Source: VAYN01 sp964540905 (GTDB lineage: Bacteria > Actinomycetota > Thermoleophilia > Solirubrobacterales > 70-9). From it: DNA of 64,000 bases. Below are positions 24,169 through 33,684 of the stretch, piece after piece. Numbering within the stretch: the first letter of the stretch is position 1; the number at the start of each line of letters is the position of its first letter. The notes under the pieces were generated by a model. That model saw only the letters and a list, made by a program, of their open reading frames with translations, did not search any database and was not told where the DNA came from. The position numbers and the translations under genes were made by a program. The DNA lies in assembly GCA_964540905.1 (NCBI GenBank), contig CAZIOS010000013.1, positions 8,091 to 72,090 of the forward strand. The letters are read 5' to 3'.

Positions 24169-26061
24169 ATGGCGAAAGCGGGTGACAAGGGCGGCCTCTC
24201 GCGGGCCGAGCGGATCGCGCAGCAGCGCCGGGCGCTGCCCGACTCGCCCGGCGTCTACCTCTTCCACGGCAAGGGCGACGAGCTGCTCTACGTCGGCAAG
24301 GCGCGCTCGATCCGCAAACGCGTCGCCTCCCATTTCTCCGGCGGCGAGCCGCGTCTGACCTCGCGGATCGAGCGGATCGACACCCTGGTCACCGCCAACG
24401 AGGTCGAGGCGCTGCTGGCCGAGCAGAGCTTCATCAAGCGCCACCGGCCGCGCTTCAACATCCGCCTGCGCGACGACAAGTCCTACCCCTACGTCGCCGT
24501 CAGCCTCGACGAGGAGTACCCGCGGGTCTACTTCACCCGCGAGAAGCACCGCGCCGGCCGCGCCTACTTCGGCCCCTTCTCCAGCGCCAAGCGGGTGCGG
24601 GAGACGCTCGACCTGCTCGGCAAGCTGTTCCAGTTCCGCACCTGCGAGGGGGTCGAGCCGGGCCGGCGTTCCGGCAGCCCCTGCCTCGACTACTACATCA
24701 AGCGCTGCGGGGCGCCCTGCGTCGGCCACGTCAGCCAGGAGGAGTACCGGCGCAACATCGAGGCGATCGTCGACTTCCTCTCCGGCCGCTACCGCCAGGT
24801 CGAGGCGGAGGAGGTGGCGAAGATGGAGGCCGCCGCCGCGGCCGAGGAATTCGAGCGCGCCGCCCTCCACCGCGACCGCCTCAAGGCGATCCGCTCGCTG
24901 TTCGAGCGCCAGCGCATCGCCGGCGGCTCGGTCGGCACCGCCGACCTGATCGGGGTCGCGGTCGAGGGCGCCGACGCCAACGCCCAGGTCTTCCAGGTCC
25001 GCGACGGCATCCTCGCCGAGCGCCAGAGCTTCTACCTCGAGAACCAGGCCGAACGCGGCGTCGCCGAGGTCACCGAGGAGTTCATCGGCCAGTACTACTC
25101 GGCCTCGCCGGCGCTGCCGCCGATGATCGTCGTCGGACCCGAGCTGAGCGAGCGCGCCGGGCTGCTGGGGGAGGCGCTGAGCGAGCGCCGCGGCGCCCAG
25201 GTCGAGGTCCGCGCCGCCGAGCGCGGCGACAAACGGCGGCTGCGGGAGATGGCCGAGCGCAACGCCCGCCTCGCCCTCGACCAGGACCGGCTGCGGCGCG
25301 AGCACGGCCGCCAGCGCCGGGTCGAGTCGCTGACCTCGCTGGCCGCGGCGCTGGGGATGGAGGAGCTGCCGGTGCGGATCGAGGGCTTCGACATCTCCAA
25401 CATCGGCGGCGAGCACACGGTCGCCTCGATGGTCGTCTTCGAGGGCGGGGCGCCGAAGAAGGCCGACTACCGGCGCTTCCGGGTCCGCGGCGAGAAGCGC
25501 GCCGGCGACATCGGTCCCGACGACTTCGCCTCGATCGAGGAGGTGCTGGAGCGGCGGATCGCCCGCTACCTCGAGCAGGCCGACCTCTCGCCGCACGACG
25601 GCAAGCGCGACGCCAGCTTCGCCTCGCTGCCCTCGCTGCTGATGATCGACGGCGGCAAGGGCCAGCTGGCGGCGGGGATGCGGGTGCTGCGGCCGTTCGT
25701 CGAGCGCGGCGTCACCGTCGTCAGCCTCGCCAAGCGCGAGGAGGAGGTCTTCGTCCCCGGCCGCTCGACCCCGCTCGACCTCGCCGCCGACTCGGAGGCC
25801 TCGAAGCTGCTGCAGCGGGTCCGCGACGAGGCGCACCGGTTCGCGATCGAACACCACCGCGGCCGCCGCGACCGGGCGATGACCGGCTCGGTCCTGGACG
25901 AGCTGAAGGGGGTCGGGCCGGCGCGCAAGCGGGCGCTGCTGCAGCACTTCGGCTCCCCCGAGCGCTTTCTCGCCGCCACCCGCGAGGAGCTCGAGGCGGT
26001 GCCCGGCCTGCCTGGCAAAGTAGGCCGCGAGATCCACGAGCAGCTGAACAGGACTGGATGA
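24169..26061 (+). CDS. uvrC: Excinuclease ABC subunit C
   Basis: UvrC makes both cuts in nucleotide excision repair. The 630-residue protein shows the GIY-YIG nuclease (GVYLFHGKGDELLYVGKA, about residues 25-45), a UVR motif near residue 220 (FERAALHRDRLKAIRSLFER), the RNase H-like second nuclease (IEGFDISNIGGEHTVASMVV) and C-terminal helix-hairpin-helix motifs (LKGVGPARKRALLQHFGS, LEAVPGLPGKVG). The start is the ATG before AKAGDKGGL. rapZ follows after 13 bases, the usual actinobacterial order. Confidence 0.96.
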   Translation: MAKAGDKGGLSRAERIAQQRRALPDSPGVYLFHGKGDELLYVGKARSIRKRVASHFSGGEPRLTSRIERIDTLVTANEVEALLAEQSFIKRHRPRFNIRLRDDKSYPYVAVSLDEEYPRVYFTREKHRAGRAYFGPFSSAKRVRETLDLLGKLFQFRTCEGVEPGRRSGSPCLDYYIKRCGAPCVGHVSQEEYRRNIEAIVDFLSGRYRQVEAEEVAKMEAAAAAEEFERAALHRDRLKAIRSLFERQRIAGGSVGTADLIGVAVEGADANAQVFQVRDGILAERQSFYLENQAERGVAEVTEEFIGQYYSASPALPPMIVVGPELSERAGLLGEALSERRGAQVEVRAAERGDKRRLREMAERNARLALDQDRLRREHGRQRRVESLTSLAAALGMEELPVRIEGFDISNIGGEHTVASMVVFEGGAPKKADYRRFRVRGEKRAGDIGPDDFASIEEVLERRIARYLEQADLSPHDGKRDASFASLPSLLMIDGGKGQLAAGMRVLRPFVERGVTVVSLAKREEEVFVPGRSTPLDLAADSEASKLLQRVRDEAHRFAIEHHRGRRDRAMTGSVLDELKGVGPARKRALLQHFGSPERFLAATREELEAVPGLPGKVGREIHEQLNRTG

Positions 26062-26074
26062 GGCGGGAGGGCAG

Positions 26075-26938
26075 ATGAACCTGGTCGTGATCACCGGCCA
26101 CTCCGGGGCCGGCAAGTCGGAAGCGATCGCCGCCTTCGAGGACGGCGGCTACTTCTGCGTCGACAACCTGCCGCCGCGGATGATCGACAGCCTCGGCGAG
26201 CTCTTCCAGCACGAGGGCAGCGGCGTCGAGCACGCCGCCGTCGTCTCCGACGTGCGCGGCGGCGAGTACTTCGAGGACCTGGTCCAGGTCCTGGCCGACC
26301 TCGAGGCCGGCGGGCTGCCGCCGAAGGTGCTGTTCCTCGAGGCCGACGAGGAGACGCTGCTCGACCGCTACAAGGAGACCCGCCGCCGTCACCCGCTGGC
26401 GCCGGAGGGGCGGATCGTCGACGGGATCCGGGCCGAGCGCGAGCTGCTGGCGCCGCTGCGCGAGCGCGCCGACGTGGTGATGGACACCAGCGACCTGACC
26501 GGGGCCGAGCTGCGGCGGCGGATCGCCGAGGAGATGCTCGACGGCGACGAGAGCGGCAAGCTGGCGCTGACCCTGCTCACCTTCGGCTTCAAGAACGGGC
26601 CGCCGCGCGACGCCGACCTCACCCTCGATGTCCGCTTCCTGCCCAATCCCCACTACGTCGACGATCTGCGGCCGCTGACCGGCCTCGACAAGAGCGTCCG
26701 CAAATACGTCGAGTCGGGGACGCTGGCCGGCGAGTTCTACGGCAGGCTGCTGCCGCTGCTCGAGTTCCTGGTCCCCGCTTACGTGGCCGAGGGCAAGAGC
26801 CACCTGACGATCGCGGTCGGCTGCACCGGCGGCCGCCACCGCTCGCTCGTCGCCGCCGATCGCATCCGCCGCGACTTGGCGGCCCGCGAGGACGTGATCG
26901 TGCGGGTCGTCCACCGGGACGTCGAAATCGAGGGCTGA
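26075..26938 (+). CDS. rapZ: RNase adapter / nucleotide-binding protein RapZ
   Basis: A 287-residue P-loop protein of the RapZ/YvcJ family with Walker A GHSGAGKS at the N-terminus, CVDNLPPRM, and the C-terminal GCTGGRHRSLVAADRI. In enterobacteria it senses glucosamine-6-phosphate. In Gram-positives it affects cell-wall metabolism through an unknown route. It lies directly after uvrC. The commonly following genes yvcK and whiA are missing here and an ABC transporter takes their place. Confidence 0.93.
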   Translation: MNLVVITGHSGAGKSEAIAAFEDGGYFCVDNLPPRMIDSLGELFQHEGSGVEHAAVVSDVRGGEYFEDLVQVLADLEAGGLPPKVLFLEADEETLLDRYKETRRRHPLAPEGRIVDGIRAERELLAPLRERADVVMDTSDLTGAELRRRIAEEMLDGDESGKLALTLLTFGFKNGPPRDADLTLDVRFLPNPHYVDDLRPLTGLDKSVRKYVESGTLAGEFYGRLLPLLEFLVPAYVAEGKSHLTIAVGCTGGRHRSLVAADRIRRDLAAREDVIVRVVHRDVEIEG

Positions 26939-26939
26939 C

Positions 26940-27001
26940 GGGGTCGGGGGAGCCTCGCCCGAGCAACAGCGGGGAGGCTCAGTCGAGGCTCCCCCGACCC
27001 C
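26940..27001 (+). terminator. Perfect 18-bp inverted repeat after rapZ
   Basis: GGGGTCGGGGGAGCCTCG (26940-26957) and its exact complement (26984-27001) surround a 26-base loop. It begins two bases after the rapZ stop and ends 20 bases before the ABC ATPase start, so it most likely ends the uvrC-rapZ transcript. Confidence 0.65.
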
Positions 27002-27021
27002 GCCGACCTAGAATCGCCGCG

Positions 27022-27885
27022 TTGACCGAGCCCGTCATATCGATCAGGGGACTCTGCAAGAGCTACGGCGAGGCCGAGGCGGTGCGCGGCATCGACCTCG
27101 AGGTGATGCCGGGCGAGGTCTTCGCCTTCCTCGGCCCCAACGGGGCCGGCAAGACGACCACGGTCGAGATCCTCGAGGGCTACCGCCAGCGCAGCGGCGG
27201 CGAGGTCACGGTGCTGGGCGAGGATCCGCAGCGGGCCGGCCGCGAGTGGCGCGAGCGGATCGGGATCGTGCTGCAGAGCGGCCGCCTCGACCCCTACCTG
27301 ACCGTGCGCGAGTCGCTCGGCCTCTACGCCGGCTACTTCCGCGCCCCGCGGCCGGTCGACGAGGTGATCGGGCTGGTCGGGCTGGGGGAGAAGGCCGACG
27401 CCCGCACCAGCAAGCTCTCCGGCGGCCAGCAGCGCCGCCTCGACGTCGGCATGGCCCTGGTCGGCGACCCCGAGCTGCTCTTCCTCGACGAGCCGACGAC
27501 CGGCTTCGACCCCTCCGCCCGGCGCCAGGCCTGGGAGACGATCGCCGGCCTGCGCGACCTCGGCAAGACCGTCTTCCTCACCACCCATTACATGGACGAG
27601 GCGCAGCGCCTCGCCGACCGGGTGACGATCATCGCCGCCGGCCAGATCGTCGCCCGCGGCACCCCCGAGGACCTCGGCGACCGCGAGAATCAGCCGGCGA
27701 CGATCCGCTACCGCGAGGGCGGCCGCGAGGTCGCGGTCGAGACCACGACCCTGGTCCAGACCCTGCACGAGCTGACCGGGGCGGCGCTGGCGCGCGGCGA
27801 GGACCTCGAGGGGTTGGAAGTGACGCGGCCCTCGCTCGAGGACGTCTACCTCGAGCTGACGGCGCCGGCGGAGGTGGCGGAGTGA
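27022..27885 (+). CDS. ABC transporter ATP-binding protein (ABC-2 exporter)
   Basis: A 287-residue ATPase with Walker A GPNGAGKTT, signature LSGGQQRRLDVGMALVGDPE, Walker B LLFLDEPTTGFD and the switch His in FLTTHYMDEAQRLA. The C-terminal 80 residues are the extension common in drug or polyketide exporters such as DrrA. The TTG start gives TEPVISIRGLCKSYG. The stop overlaps the permease start. Substrate unknown. Confidence 0.85.
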   Translation: MTEPVISIRGLCKSYGEAEAVRGIDLEVMPGEVFAFLGPNGAGKTTTVEILEGYRQRSGGEVTVLGEDPQRAGREWRERIGIVLQSGRLDPYLTVRESLGLYAGYFRAPRPVDEVIGLVGLGEKADARTSKLSGGQQRRLDVGMALVGDPELLFLDEPTTGFDPSARRQAWETIAGLRDLGKTVFLTTHYMDEAQRLADRVTIIAAGQIVARGTPEDLGDRENQPATIRYREGGREVAVETTTLVQTLHELTGAALARGEDLEGLEVTRPSLEDVYLELTAPAEVAE

Positions 27886-28652
27886 GCGGTCTCGCCCTCG
27901 TCGGCCACCAGTTCCGCTACGACCAGAAGGCCTTCTGGCGCAACCCGGCCTCGGTCTTCTTCACGGTCGCGTTCCCGGTGGTCGTCTTCCTGATCCTCGC
28001 CGTCGTCTTCGACGGCGAAACGGTGAACGTCCGCGGTGGGGTGCCGGCGACGACCTACTACGTGCCGGCGATCATGTCGCTCTCGATCATCTCGGCGACG
28101 ATGCAGACGCTGGCGATGACGCTGGTGATCGCCCGCGAAGACGGCCGCCTCAAGCGCGGCCGGGGGACGCCGATGCCGCCCTGGGTCTTCATCGCCGGCC
28201 GCGTCGGCAACTCGATCGTGGTGGCGCTGATGATGATGGTCCTGCTGGCGGCGATCGGCGGGGTGCTCTACGGGGTGCCGGTGCCGTGGGAGCGGCTGCC
28301 GGCGATCCTGATCGCCCTCGTCGTCGGCGCCGCCTCGTTCTGCTGCCTCGGGATCGCGCTGACCGCGGCGATCCCCTCGCAGGACGCGGCGGCGGCGATC
28401 GTCAACGCGCTGCTGCTGCCGCTCTACTTCCTCTCCGGGGTCTTCATCCCCGAAGACCAGCTGCCGAGCGGCGTCATCCACTTCGCCGACGTCTTCCCGG
28501 TGCGCCACTTCTTCGACGCCTTCTTCGACGCCTACGTGCCGGCCGGCGGCGCCTCGATTTCCTGGGACAACCTCGCCGTGGTCGCGGTCTGGGGGGTCGC
28601 CGGGCTGCTGCTGGCGATCAGGTTCTTCCGCTGGACGCCGCGAAGCGGATAG
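27882..28652 (+). CDS. ABC-2 type transporter permease
   Basis: A 256-residue membrane protein with about six hydrophobic segments, starting at a GTG that overlaps the ATPase stop by four bases. Segments include VFFTVAFPVVVFLILAVVF, SIVVALMMMVLLAAIGGVLY and ALLLPLYFLSGVFIP, the last typical of DrrB-like exporters. With the ATPase upstream it forms a small exporter of drugs, lipids or polysaccharides. Confidence 0.85.
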   Translation: MSGLALVGHQFRYDQKAFWRNPASVFFTVAFPVVVFLILAVVFDGETVNVRGGVPATTYYVPAIMSLSIISATMQTLAMTLVIAREDGRLKRGRGTPMPPWVFIAGRVGNSIVVALMMMVLLAAIGGVLYGVPVPWERLPAILIALVVGAASFCCLGIALTAAIPSQDAAAAIVNALLLPLYFLSGVFIPEDQLPSGVIHFADVFPVRHFFDAFFDAYVPAGGASISWDNLAVVAVWGVAGLLLAIRFFRWTPRSG

Positions 28653-28696
28653 CGGCCGACTTTGCGGGGAGGCGCCCGTATAGCCTCCCCGCCGCG

Positions 28697-29059
28697 ATGT
28701 TGCACCACGTCCTCCTGGAGGTCTCCGACCTCGAACGCAGCTCCACGTTCTACGACTCGATGCTGGCCCCGCTCGGTTGGCGGCGCCATTTCGAGGAGGA
28801 CGAGACGGTCGGCTGGGGCATCGCCAAGCCGGTCTTCTTCGTCGCCGCCCACCACGAGCCCCGGCCCGGCTTCGGGCTGCTCAGCTTCTCCGCCCTAGGG
28901 ATCGTCGCCGTCAAGGCGGCCTGGGAGAACGGGGTCGAATCCGGCGGCGTCAGCGTCAGCGAGCCGGGCGAGCGCCGCTCCTACGGGTCGGGCTCCTACT
29001 CGGCCTTCCTCAAGGACCCGGACGGCTACGAGATCGAGATCACGATCGGGTCGGACTAG
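28697..29059 (+). CDS. Glyoxalase/VOC-superfamily protein
   Basis: A 120-residue VOC-fold protein with LHHVLLEVSDLERSSTFYDS at the start and AFLKDPDGYEIEI at the end, which mark the two beta-alpha-beta modules and metal ligands (His near 3, Glu near 115). VOC proteins include lyases, dioxygenases and resistance proteins, so the reaction is open. It lies between the exporter and gap with short gaps on both sides. Confidence 0.8.
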   Translation: MLHHVLLEVSDLERSSTFYDSMLAPLGWRRHFEEDETVGWGIAKPVFFVAAHHEPRPGFGLLSFSALGIVAVKAAWENGVESGGVSVSEPGERRSYGSGSYSAFLKDPDGYEIEITIGSD

Positions 29060-29124
29060 GAGGGACTAGCTCGCCGAGTCCATAAGATCGGCTCCCCCAA
29101 ACGAATTCAGGAGGTAGTGACTTC

Positions 29125-30138
29125 ATGGCAGTGAAGGTCGGCATCAACGGTTTCGGGCGCATCGGGCGCAACGTCTTCCGCGCCGCGCAGGCGGCGGGGG
29201 CGGAGCTTGAGTTCGTCGCGGTGAACGACCTCACGGACCCGGCCACGCTCGGCCACCTGCTCAAGTACGACTCGATCCTCGGCCGCTTTCCCGGTGAGGT
29301 CGAGGTCGGCGACGGCGTGATCGCGATCGACGGCAAGCCGCTCAAGGTGCTCTCCGAGCGCGACCCGGCGGCGCTGCCCTGGGCCGAGCTCGGGGTCGAG
29401 GTGGTGATCGAGTCGACCGGCTTCTTCACCGCCCGCGCCGACGCCGCCAAGCACCTCGAGGCGGGCGCCAGGAAGGTGATCATCTCGGCCCCGGCCAAGG
29501 AGCCGGACGTGACCGTGGCGCTGGGGGTCAACTTCGACTCCGCCTACGACCCCGCCAACCACCACATCATCTCCAACGCCTCCTGCACGACCAACTGCCT
29601 GGCGCCACTGGCCAAGGCGCTGCACGAGGCCTTCGGCATCGAGCAGGGGCTGATGACGACGATCCACGCCTACACCGCCGACCAGCGCCTGCAGGACATG
29701 CCGCACTCCGACCCGCGGCGGGCGCGGGCCGCGGCGCTGAACCTGATCCCGACCACGACCGGCGCCGCCAAGGCGGTGGGCCTGGTCCTGCCGGAGCTGA
29801 ACGGCAAGCTGAACGGGTTCTCGATGCGGGCCCCAGTGCCCGTTGGCTCCGTCGTCGACCTCGTCTTCACCACCCCCGACCCGCTCGAGGTCGACCAGAT
29901 CAACGCCGCCCTGAAGGCCGCGGCCGCGGGCCCGATGCGGGGGATCCTCGACTACACCGAGGACCCGATCGTCTCCACCGACATCGTCGGCGACCCGCAT
30001 TCCTCGATCGTCGACGCGGGCGGGACGATGGTTATCGGCGACGGCCGCATGGCGAAGACGATCGCCTGGTACGACAACGAGTGGGGCTACTCGAACCGCT
30101 GCGTCGAGTTGGCCGGCAAGGTCCTGGCGGGCTCCTGA
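29125..30138 (+). CDS. gap: Glyceraldehyde-3-phosphate dehydrogenase, type I
   Basis: The enzyme oxidises glyceraldehyde-3-phosphate to 1,3-bisphosphoglycerate with NAD. The Rossmann start KVGINGFGRIGRNVFRAA and the catalytic Cys motif SNASCTTNCLAPLAK are clear, and the length of 337 residues is normal. GGAGGT lies nine bases before the ATG. It opens the glycolytic run gap-pgk-tpiA-gpmI. Confidence 0.97.
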   Translation: MAVKVGINGFGRIGRNVFRAAQAAGAELEFVAVNDLTDPATLGHLLKYDSILGRFPGEVEVGDGVIAIDGKPLKVLSERDPAALPWAELGVEVVIESTGFFTARADAAKHLEAGARKVIISAPAKEPDVTVALGVNFDSAYDPANHHIISNASCTTNCLAPLAKALHEAFGIEQGLMTTIHAYTADQRLQDMPHSDPRRARAAALNLIPTTTGAAKAVGLVLPELNGKLNGFSMRAPVPVGSVVDLVFTTPDPLEVDQINAALKAAAAGPMRGILDYTEDPIVSTDIVGDPHSSIVDAGGTMVIGDGRMAKTIAWYDNEWGYSNRCVELAGKVLAGS

Positions 30139-30157
30139 ACCCGCTCGCGGCGCCCTC

Positions 30158-31375
30158 GTGAGCTTCTCCAAGGCAAGCGTCCGCGACGCCGAGGTGGCGG
30201 GCCGGCGGGTGCTGGTCCGGGTCGACCTCAACGTCCCGCTCGATAACGGCGAGGTCGCCGACGACATGCGGATCCGGGCGGCGCTGCCGACGATCGAACT
30301 GCTGCGCGAGCGCGGCGCCGCGCTGGTCCTCGCCGCGCATCTGGGGCGGCCGGGGGGCAAGGTCGACCCGGAACTCTCGCTGAAGCCGGTGGCGGCGCGG
30401 CTGGAAGAGCTGCTGGGCGCCGAGGTGCGATTGGCACCATCTGTAATCGGCGGCGAGGTCGACCTGCAGGCCGGCGCGCTCGGCCCCGGCGACGTGCTGC
30501 TGCTGGAGAACACCCGCTTCGAGACCGGCGAGACCGAGAACGACCCGCAGCTGGCCGCGGCCCTGGGCCAGCTCGCCGACCTCTACGTCAACGACGCCTT
30601 CGGCGCCGCCCATCGCGCCCACGCCAGCACCGAGGGCGTCGCCCGCGTCCTGCCCGGCTACGCCGGGCTGTTGCTGGAGCGCGAGCTGACCGCGCTCGGG
30701 GCCGTGGTCGAGTCGCCGCGGCGGCCGCTGGTCGTCGTCCTCGGCGGCGCCAAGGTCTCCGACAAGGTCGGCGTCATCGCCCGCTTCCTCGACCTCGCCG
30801 ACCAGATCCTGATCGGCGGCGCGATGTGCTTCAGCTTCTTCCGCGCCGAGGGGATCGCCAGCGGCGACTCGCTGGTCGAGGAGGCGGGAATCGAGCTGGC
30901 CGCCGCGGCGCTGGAGCGGGCCGAGGAGGTCGATTGCGAGCTGACCCTGCCGCTAGACCTCGTCCTCGGCCGCGAGTTCGACGCCGGGACCGAGCGCCGC
31001 CAGAGCGACGGGGTCGAGGTGCCGGACGGCTGGATGGGCCTCGACATCGGCCCCCGCACCGCCGAGCTCTACGCCGGGGTGGTCGCAAGGGCCGGCACGG
31101 TGCTCTGGAACGGGCCGATGGGGGCGTTCGAGCTGGAGCCGTTCGCCGCCGGCACCCGCGCCGTCGCCGAGGCGGTCGCGAAGGCGCCGGCGACGACGGT
31201 GATCGGCGGTGGCGACTCGGTCGCGGCGCTGCGCAAGTTCGGCCTCGACGGCGAGGTCGACTGGCTCTCGACCGGGGGCGGGGCTTCGCTGGAGCTGCTG
31301 GAGGGTAAGAAGCTGCCGGGCGTCGAGGCCCTGCTCGACAAGGAGACCGCGACCGAGGAGCATGCCAGTGCCTGA
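30158..31375 (+). CDS. pgk: Phosphoglycerate kinase
   Basis: PGK transfers phosphate from 1,3-bisphosphoglycerate to ADP. The 405-residue protein has RVLVRVDLNVPLDNG, VLAAHLGRPGGK, VLGGAKVSDKVGVI and GGGDSVAALRKFG, all expected. The GTG start is 20 bases after gap. Its final 14 bases overlap the tpiA start, so translation of the two is probably coupled. Confidence 0.96.
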   Translation: MSFSKASVRDAEVAGRRVLVRVDLNVPLDNGEVADDMRIRAALPTIELLRERGAALVLAAHLGRPGGKVDPELSLKPVAARLEELLGAEVRLAPSVIGGEVDLQAGALGPGDVLLLENTRFETGETENDPQLAAALGQLADLYVNDAFGAAHRAHASTEGVARVLPGYAGLLLERELTALGAVVESPRRPLVVVLGGAKVSDKVGVIARFLDLADQILIGGAMCFSFFRAEGIASGDSLVEEAGIELAAAALERAEEVDCELTLPLDLVLGREFDAGTERRQSDGVEVPDGWMGLDIGPRTAELYAGVVARAGTVLWNGPMGAFELEPFAAGTRAVAEAVAKAPATTVIGGGDSVAALRKFGLDGEVDWLSTGGGASLELLEGKKLPGVEALLDKETATEEHASA

Positions 31376-32120
31376 GCGCACCCCATACATCGCCGCCAAC
31401 TGGAAGATGCACAAGACCGTCGCCGAGGCGGCCGAGTTCGTCGACGCGCTGCTGCCGCGGATCGCCGCGACCCAGGCCGACGTCGTCATCTGCCCGTCGT
31501 TCCTGGCCCTGAGCGAGGTGGTCGAGCGCCGCCGCGGCACCGCCGTCAGGGTCGCTGCGCAGAACATGCACGAGGAGGCGGAGGGCGCCTTCACCGGCGA
31601 GGTCTCGGCGCCGATGTTGGGGGAGGTGGAAGTCGAGGCGGTCGTCCTCGGCCACTCCGAGCGGCGGGCCATGTTCGGCGAGAGCGACGCCGCGCTGGCG
31701 CGCAAGGTCCCGGCGGCGCTGGCGGCGGAGCTGGAGCCGATCCTCTGCGTCGGCGAGAGCGAGGCGGCGCGCGACGCCGGCGAGACCGAGGAAGTGCTCG
31801 AGCGCCAGCTCCAGGCCGACCTGGCGCAGGTCGCGGTCGAGGAGCTGGAGCGGGTGGTGATCGCCTACGAGCCGATCTGGGCGATCGGCACGGGCCGCAC
31901 CGCGACCCCCGAGCAGGCGCAGGAGGCCTGCGCCTTCATCCGCGACGTGCTGCGGGCGCGGGGCGCCGCCGCCGACCGGGTGCGGATCCTCTACGGCGGC
32001 TCGGTCAAGCCCGCCAACGCGGCCGAGCTGCTGGCGCTGCCCGACGTCGACGGCGCCCTGGTCGGCGGCGCCAGCCTCGACCCGGACGACTTCGCGGCGA
32101 TCGTGGACGCGGCCGGGTGA
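31362..32120 (+). CDS. tpiA: Triosephosphate isomerase
   Basis: TIM interconverts dihydroxyacetone phosphate and glyceraldehyde-3-phosphate. The motifs are AANWKMHKT with the catalytic Lys, VVLGHSERR with the His, and VIAYEPIWAIGTG with the Glu, and the phosphate loop is LYGGSVKP. The ATG at 31362 gives 252 residues; a GTG six bases later is also possible. It overlaps pgk and gpmI. Confidence 0.95.
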   Translation: MPVPERTPYIAANWKMHKTVAEAAEFVDALLPRIAATQADVVICPSFLALSEVVERRRGTAVRVAAQNMHEEAEGAFTGEVSAPMLGEVEVEAVVLGHSERRAMFGESDAALARKVPAALAAELEPILCVGESEAARDAGETEEVLERQLQADLAQVAVEELERVVIAYEPIWAIGTGRTATPEQAQEACAFIRDVLRARGAAADRVRILYGGSVKPANAAELLALPDVDGALVGGASLDPDDFAAIVDAAG

Positions 32121-33640
32121 CCGCGACCGTCCCCGCCCTGGCGCTGGTCATCCTCGACGGCTGGGGATTGGCCGAGCCAGGCCCCGGCAACGCGATCTCG
32201 CTCGCCAAGACGCCGGTCTTCGACGACCTCTGGCAGCGCTTCCCCCACACCCAGCTCTCCGCCCAGGGCCGCGACGTCGGCCTGCCGGACGGGCAGATGG
32301 GCAACTCCGAGGTCGGCCACCTCAACCTCGGCGCCGGGGCGATCGTCAAGCAGGACCTGGCGCGGATCGACGACGCCGTCGCCGACGGCAGCTTCTTCGA
32401 CAACGAGGTGCTGCGGGCCGCCTGCGAGCGCGCCCGCAACAGCCCCCGCGGCCGCCTGCACCTGCTCGGCCTGGTCTCCGACGGCGGCGTCCACTCCGGC
32501 TGGGAGCACATCGAGGCCTGCATCGAGCTGGCCTCCCAGGAAGGGGTGCCGGACGTCGTCTTCCACGCTTTCACCGACGGCCGTGACACGCTGCCGCACG
32601 GCGGCCGCGAGTACCTGGCCGAGCTCGAGCGCTGGCTGCGCCAGGCCGGCCGGGTCGCCACCGTCAGCGGCCGCTACTACGCGATGGACCGCGACACCCG
32701 CTGGGAGCGGACCAAGCTCGCTTACGACGCGATCGTCCACGCCCGCGGCCTCCACGCCGCCGACTCCGCCGCGGCGATCGGCGCTTCCTATGAGCGCGAC
32801 GAGAGCGACGAGTTCGTCAAACCGACCGTGATCGGCGACTACGACGGCGTCGCCGCCGGCGACGTCGCGCTCTTCGTCAACTTCCGCCCCGACCGGGCGC
32901 GGCAGCTGACCCGCGCCCTCGCCGATCCCGAGTTCGACGAGTTCTCGCGGGCCGGCGGCCCGCTGCTCGACCTGACGACGATGACCTCCTACCGCAAGGG
33001 CTGGCCCTACCCGGTCGCCTTCCCCGAGCAGCGGCCGCGGACGACGCTGGCGGCGACGATCTCCAAGGCCGGCGGTCGCCAGCTGCACGTCGCCGAGACC
33101 GAGAAGTACGCCCACGTCACCTACTTCTTCAACGGCGGCCGCGAGCAGGAGCTGGAGGGGGAGGAGCACTGCCTGGTCGACTCCCCCCGCGACGTGCCAA
33201 CCTACGACCAGAAGCCGGAGATGAGCGCCCGCGCCGCCGCCGACACCTTCGTCGAGCACTGGGGCGGCGGCGATTACAAGTTCGGGATCATCAACTTCGC
33301 CAACCCCGACATGGTCGGCCACACCGGCGTGATCCCGGCCGCGGTCGAGGCGGTCGAGGCGGTCGACGGCTATCTCGGCGAGGTGGTGGCGGCGGTCAGC
33401 GCCAAGGGCGGCGCCTGCATCGTCACCGCCGACCACGGCAACTGCGACCACATGCTCGAGCCCGACGGCTCGCCCAACACCGCCCATTCGCTCAACCCGG
33501 TGCCGCTGATCGTCACCGCCGCCGGGCTGACGCTGCGCGGCGGCGGCATCCTCGCCGACGTCGCTCCCACCGCCCTCGACCTGCTCGGAATCTCCCAGCC
33601 GGAGGCGATGACCGGCCGCTCGCTGATCGAGAGCGAGTGA
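32117..33640 (+). CDS. gpmI: 2,3-bisphosphoglycerate-independent phosphoglycerate mutase
   Basis: This di-manganese enzyme interconverts 3- and 2-phosphoglycerate. The nucleophilic Ser is in GQMGNSEVGHLNLGAG, and metal ligands appear in ALVILDGWG, TADHGNCDHML and NTAHSLNPVPLIV. The 507-residue length is normal. The GTG overlaps the tpiA stop by four bases. A 12-bp hairpin starts immediately after the stop. Confidence 0.95.
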   Translation: MTATVPALALVILDGWGLAEPGPGNAISLAKTPVFDDLWQRFPHTQLSAQGRDVGLPDGQMGNSEVGHLNLGAGAIVKQDLARIDDAVADGSFFDNEVLRAACERARNSPRGRLHLLGLVSDGGVHSGWEHIEACIELASQEGVPDVVFHAFTDGRDTLPHGGREYLAELERWLRQAGRVATVSGRYYAMDRDTRWERTKLAYDAIVHARGLHAADSAAAIGASYERDESDEFVKPTVIGDYDGVAAGDVALFVNFRPDRARQLTRALADPEFDEFSRAGGPLLDLTTMTSYRKGWPYPVAFPEQRPRTTLAATISKAGGRQLHVAETEKYAHVTYFFNGGREQELEGEEHCLVDSPRDVPTYDQKPEMSARAAADTFVEHWGGGDYKFGIINFANPDMVGHTGVIPAAVEAVEAVDGYLGEVVAAVSAKGGACIVTADHGNCDHMLEPDGSPNTAHSLNPVPLIVTAAGLTLRGGGILADVAPTALDLLGISQPEAMTGRSLIESE

Positions 33641-33672
33641 TGAGTTGACCCGCCTATGACCGGGTCAACTCA
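33641..33672 (+). terminator. Hairpin after gpmI
   Basis: TGAGTTGACCCG (33641-33652) pairs perfectly with CGGGTCAACTCA (33661-33672) over an 8-base loop, directly behind the gpmI stop and 12 bases before tgt. A terminator for the glycolytic operon is the likely role. Confidence 0.6.
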
Positions 33673-33684
33673 CCGAGCGACGCG

